Assembly: GCA_013349585.1 (NCBI GenBank)
Contig: DUZG01000003.1
Location: 1 to 64,000, forward strand
Source of the DNA: Nitrospinota bacterium
GTDB taxonomy: Bacteria > Nitrospinota > Nitrospinia > Nitrospinales > VA-1
DNA: 64,000 bases
Direction of reading: 5' to 3'
Of the stretch, positions 60,064 to 64,000 are shown piece by piece. Each line of letters opens with the position of its first letter. The stretch's first letter is position 1. Under the pieces are notes generated by a model that saw only the letters and a program-made list of their open reading frames with translations, ran no database searches and was not told the origin of the DNA. Both the position numbers and the translations under genes were made by a program.

Positions 60064-61327
60064 CGAAATCCTCATCCCAACTTGGAATTTTAACTGTGAA
60101 CGAAGTTCCCTTTCCCTCTTCACTAACCGCGTCTATCGAACCCTGATGTGCCTTGATGATATTGTGGGAAATGGCTAGTCCGAGTCCTGTGCCTTTATCT
60201 TTTGTAGTGAAGAATGGATTAAATATTTTCGCAAGATTATCGGCCGACATGCCGACACCCGTATCCGCTACAGTAACAGAAATGTACTGCCGTGCTGTTG
60301 AACCATTTTCTGCTCTGGTACTGGGAATAGAGGATTTTTGCGTGATGAGGTTTAACTCACCGCCTTCGGGCATTGCCTGAATCGCGTTATTGATTAGATT
60401 AGGAAACACCTGACGTAATAGTTCGCGATCACCGTTAGCCAGTAGGGTGCCCTTACCTGATTTGCGAATTACATTGATATTTTCCGGGACAAGGACGTTA
60501 TTGATTCCCTCTAGGCATTCGGTGAGCAGTAAATTAATATCACATTGTTGTCGAGATGGCTGCGCGGATTTTGCAAATAGAAGCAGGGTCGATATGATGC
60601 GATCCATATTTTGCACTCCTGCCCGGATATGTTGTACCAGATCTTCTTTCTCACTATCTCCTTCAAGGTCTTTTTTGAGCAGGGAAGCAAACAACTCAAT
60701 ACTGGCTAAAGGATTTCTGATTTCGTGGGCGATGCCAGCGGCCATTTCTCCCATCTCTCGCAGTCTTTGATTGCGTTGCGCCAACTCTTCCATCCTGCGG
60801 AACTCGGTCATATCTTGCAGTATTAATATCGTGCCGATTTGGCCTCCGTGGTTATCCCAAACGGGGGATGCAGAAATACGGATGTGCAGAGTACCTCCGT
60901 TTGCATTGGCGATGTCTTTGTCCTGGCTAATGGTTTCACCACGGGATTTCCCCAACCGAGCAACCACAGATTCGAATAAAGGAAATACTTTATTTAAAGA
61001 TTTTCCAAGACAACTTTGAGGTTTTATCCCTGTGATAGTTCCAGTTGTTTTATTGCAAGTGGTGATATTTCCTGTACGGTCTACAACGAGGACACCGTTG
61101 GTTTGGCTTTCCAAAATATCATTTAGATAGTTTTTTACCCGTTCTTTTTCAGCTAGATTTTTTTCCAGTTCATCATTTTTATCGGATAGTTCAAGATCAA
61201 GTTTTTTGACTCTTCCCTGAAGTTCATCGTAAGAATTTTGCAACTGTGCAGTGACTTCGTTAAAAGCCTCCATATTCTGGATAAGGGTCTGGATTTCTTT
61301 GCTTTTATTGCTGTCAGGGTTTGTCAT
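60053..61327 (-). CDS. PAS-domain sensor histidine kinase (FlrB/FleS-like)
   Basis: 424 aa; PAS region, H-box MAAGIAHEIRNPLASIELFASLL, N-box FPNLINNAIQAMPEGG, ADTGVGMSADNLAKIFNPFFTTKDKGTGLGLAIS. Confidence 0.95.
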   Translation of the reverse strand: MTNPDSNKSKEIQTLIQNMEAFNEVTAQLQNSYDELQGRVKKLDLELSDKNDELEKNLAEKERVKNYLNDILESQTNGVLVVDRTGNITTCNKTTGTITGIKPQSCLGKSLNKVFPLFESVVARLGKSRGETISQDKDIANANGGTLHIRISASPVWDNHGGQIGTILILQDMTEFRRMEELAQRNQRLREMGEMAAGIAHEIRNPLASIELFASLLKKDLEGDSEKEDLVQHIRAGVQNMDRIISTLLLFAKSAQPSRQQCDINLLLTECLEGINNVLVPENINVIRKSGKGTLLANGDRELLRQVFPNLINNAIQAMPEGGELNLITQKSSIPSTRAENGSTARQYISVTVADTGVGMSADNLAKIFNPFFTTKDKGTGLGLAISHNIIKAHQGSIDAVSEEGKGTSFTVKIPSWDEDFDEK

Positions 61328-61375
61328 GGGAAGGATTACAGTGGGTTTTCAATCTGTTTCTATTATAAATTAAAA

Positions 61376-64000
61376 TCATCCTTCTTTTGATTGTTTTTCC
61401 CACTCCTGAATATTGGCCCTGGACTGGGCAGCACGTTTGAGAATAGGGTCGGCACTTTTAGCCGTGATCAGTTTGTTGATTTCATCTTTTGATTTGTCTA
61501 GATCTCCTTCTTGTTCATAGCTTTCGATCAAGAGGTAATCTGCCCAATTTCTTAAGGGGTTATCCGGAAAAAGTTCTTTCGCGGAATCAAAAGCTTCAAT
61601 AGCGGCTTTAAATCGATTCATTTTAAAAAGCGAAGTGCCTAGATGATAATAAGATTTCTGGATATAGTCGGGAATAACGCGCTCTTTCCTGTCGTATTCT
61701 GCGATAGCATTTTGATAGGATTGTGCGGCCTCAGTATACTTTTTCATTCCGGTTTTAACTTCGGCAATTAAATAGTGAATCTCAGCTTTATTTTTTGATA
61801 GGGCCAGCAACTCGTCAAACATTGTCAATGCCCCGAGAAAATTTCCGTTTCCTTTATGGGCTTGGGCAAGCATTTTTTTAGCTTCTAGCAATCTTTTGCT
61901 GCGAGGAAAGTTTTTGATGAAAGCACGACCAACCATAATGGTTTCATCAAAACTTTTCTCTTCTAAATGAATTTTGCCCAAGTTTAGAAAAATTCTATCT
62001 CGAAATGAGTTTTCAGAATCAAGCACTTTGACTTTTTCATAAAACTTGACTGCTTCAGGGTACATGCCTATTGCTTGATAGGCTTCTCCGACCTGCAACA
62101 GGGTCTTGGCATTCTTAATGTTCTTGATCGGCAGGCTGACAAAATCGCTGTAGGAATAAAGAATAGGTAACATACCTTTTTGCTTTGAATACTTATCCAC
62201 CAAGGCAATAAGAGCTTGTTTGACAAACCTTTCAGCTTCCTGTGAAAAACGCGACTCAGGTCCAAGCGGAAAAAGCTTTTTAAATTCCTCAATAGCTTTT
62301 AGGTAGTTCTGTTCCATTAAGTAAGCGATGCCGCGACTCAAAGTTACTTCAGCCAGTATTTCTACATTTTTTGCGTCCTGAAAAATTTTCTCATACGTTG
62401 GAAAGGGCTTATAATAATAAGAGACGTCAAAAACGATGTCGTTGACTTCTAAGCGCGGACTACGTATCCCGATATCAGCCATTCGAATTCTTCCATATTG
62501 CGTGTCGGCACTGTCTTCCATGATTGGATTTTCTTCTTCATCCAAGATAAGTTTTCCTTCTTCATCCCGTTGGGGGGCTTGTTTTTTGCTGGATTCATCA
62601 AACACCGCCAAAGCATTTTGATAGTTGCCATTAAGCATATAGGTGTCACCGATTCGGTTCAGGGCTTTATGTGCATTGGTTGAAGAGGGAGCCAAATTCA
62701 GAAGATTGAAAAAATGTGTTCGCGCCTTATCATATTTTTCCTGGGAAAAATAAATTTCCGCCATATTAAAAGCGATTTCTGGTTTTTCATTTAATTCTCT
62801 CGGCCAGCGTTTGGCACTCGTCTCATAAATTTCAAGTGCCTGGTCATATTCATTTTTTTCGTAAAACCGATTGGCTATCGCAAAAATTCCTGTTTTTGCG
62901 TCCAGATTTTTTGGGGAACTCTTAAGAATCAATTGAAAAGCATCGAACGCTTCTTTAAATCTTTTTTCTTTCATCAACATTGCAGCCAGACTATTCTTTC
63001 GCGTCTCGTTATATAAGCTCTTTTTTTTTTTACTCAAACCCTGGTTATAAAGAGTTCGTGCTTCAAGTCTATAGCCTATATCATCGTAGATCGTTGCTAC
63101 CTTCAGTAACGCATGATCGTAAAACTTTGATCCGGGATCTTTCCTCATGGCGGACTGGTAAGCAGCTAGGGGCCTATCGTAATTAGGGTTAAGCTCCTTA
63201 AATGTTTTGCGATATTCAGACTCTGCTCTTAAATAAAGGGCTTGCCCCAGGTATTTGCTTTTTGGATATTTTTCTACAAACTCTTTTAAAGCTTTTGATG
63301 CGTTGGGGTAATTTTGGCTTTGAAATTCTTTAAGTCCTTTTTGGTAATCTTCCCACCCGTTCTTTTCTTTTTCCTGTTCATCCAGGCTGATAAGGTTGCT
63401 GACTTTGTCTGGTGTGAACCCAACTAGGCGCACCTTTCTGGTAGAAGGGGAACCACCTTTTTTGATATCTCCTTTTCCGATTTTTCTGCTGCTACTTTTC
63501 GTTCCTCTTGCAGCAGGAGACAGGCCTCCGATTCTTGCTTTCAAAATAGGTCGGGACTCCCCCTTCAGATCAATTATGATTTGAGGTTTTTCGGGGTTCA
63601 TCGAATGGAAAAACCGAGTATTGGATCGCTTTAAAACAAAAGTAATTTTTACTTTTCCTTCCCTCGAGCTAACCATAAACTGCGCCAGGTTTTTGTCATT
63701 AAATGTTTTATTGCGAACTCGCGGTCCACGCTGAGTCTCTGGCAAAGTCAAAACAATGCGTTTTTCTGCAAAACTTGCTTTAACTTGATAGGTAACGGGT
63801 TCGGTCAAATCGATCAAAATTCTTGTGTAAATGGGGTGTGGTCCAATTTTTACTGTTTTGAGTAACGGACCATTCCTATAGAAATCTTCCTGAGCCGAAA
63901 GGTCTGGTACCATTAAGGATGGCACAAGTAATAAAGTGAGGATGAGGATCTCTTTAAATTTTGATTTTATTGACATATTCTTTGATTTTGGCTTTTTCAC
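61376..64000 (-). CDS. AMIN-domain plus TPR repeat protein (start at or beyond window edge)
   Basis: 874 aa; signal peptide, AMIN-like domain (VKIGPHPIYTRILIDLTEPVTYQVKASFAEKRIVLTLPE), then many TPR/tol-pal-like repeats. GTG lies exactly at the edge; ATG at 63973 region is an alternative. Confidence 0.85.
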   Translation of the reverse strand: MKKPKSKNMSIKSKFKEILILTLLLVPSLMVPDLSAQEDFYRNGPLLKTVKIGPHPIYTRILIDLTEPVTYQVKASFAEKRIVLTLPETQRGPRVRNKTFNDKNLAQFMVSSREGKVKITFVLKRSNTRFFHSMNPEKPQIIIDLKGESRPILKARIGGLSPAARGTKSSSRKIGKGDIKKGGSPSTRKVRLVGFTPDKVSNLISLDEQEKEKNGWEDYQKGLKEFQSQNYPNASKALKEFVEKYPKSKYLGQALYLRAESEYRKTFKELNPNYDRPLAAYQSAMRKDPGSKFYDHALLKVATIYDDIGYRLEARTLYNQGLSKKKKSLYNETRKNSLAAMLMKEKRFKEAFDAFQLILKSSPKNLDAKTGIFAIANRFYEKNEYDQALEIYETSAKRWPRELNEKPEIAFNMAEIYFSQEKYDKARTHFFNLLNLAPSSTNAHKALNRIGDTYMLNGNYQNALAVFDESSKKQAPQRDEEGKLILDEEENPIMEDSADTQYGRIRMADIGIRSPRLEVNDIVFDVSYYYKPFPTYEKIFQDAKNVEILAEVTLSRGIAYLMEQNYLKAIEEFKKLFPLGPESRFSQEAERFVKQALIALVDKYSKQKGMLPILYSYSDFVSLPIKNIKNAKTLLQVGEAYQAIGMYPEAVKFYEKVKVLDSENSFRDRIFLNLGKIHLEEKSFDETIMVGRAFIKNFPRSKRLLEAKKMLAQAHKGNGNFLGALTMFDELLALSKNKAEIHYLIAEVKTGMKKYTEAAQSYQNAIAEYDRKERVIPDYIQKSYYHLGTSLFKMNRFKAAIEAFDSAKELFPDNPLRNWADYLLIESYEQEGDLDKSKDEINKLITAKSADPILKRAAQSRANIQEWEKQSKEG

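Noticed and set aside
1-64000. CRISPR arrays, rRNA operons, prophage or transposase genes
   Set aside because: None seen; no regularly spaced direct repeats, no rRNA signatures, no recognisable integrase or transposase motifs.

Overview
The window looks like chromosome from a marine, Nitrospinota-like Gram-negative bacterium; the lineage is inferred from gene content only. The left edge holds part of a Pup-proteasome locus: the Mpa/ARC ATPase, plus an edge-truncated dop that the ORF track misses. Next come a MobA-like nucleotidyltransferase, TonB, a DinG-type helicase and a SYLF protein. These are followed by a carbamoyltransferase, pyrF, ATP-grasp, NUDIX and ArsC/Spx-like genes, then smc and an LRR (RNI-type) protein. 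A surface-glycan-type cluster (dTDP-glucose 4,6-dehydratase, WbqC, two radical SAM/SPASM proteins, GT2, methyltransferase) lies at 21.5-27.1 kb, followed by elbB and nadE. A two-partner secretion locus (tpsB-tpsA) occupies 31.3-38.5 kb. A phosphohexomutase/left-handed beta-helix pair, tRNA-Leu(UAG) and the tig-clpP-clpX-lon proteostasis cluster follow. The right end is a flagellar basal-body/export operon (flgC-fliFGHIJ-motE-like) with a sigma-54-type promoter, next to an NtrC-family regulator/histidine kinase pair. The most unusual property is the number of readable coding regions interrupted by nonsense codons, some with no frameshift at all. Examples are a PhnE-like permease with four in-frame TAAs, a GGDEF-PilZ gene, a nucleotidyltransferase/CDP-alcohol phosphatidyltransferase fusion, SPOR and TPR genes, and two small ORFs. 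Decayed and intact genes sit side by side.
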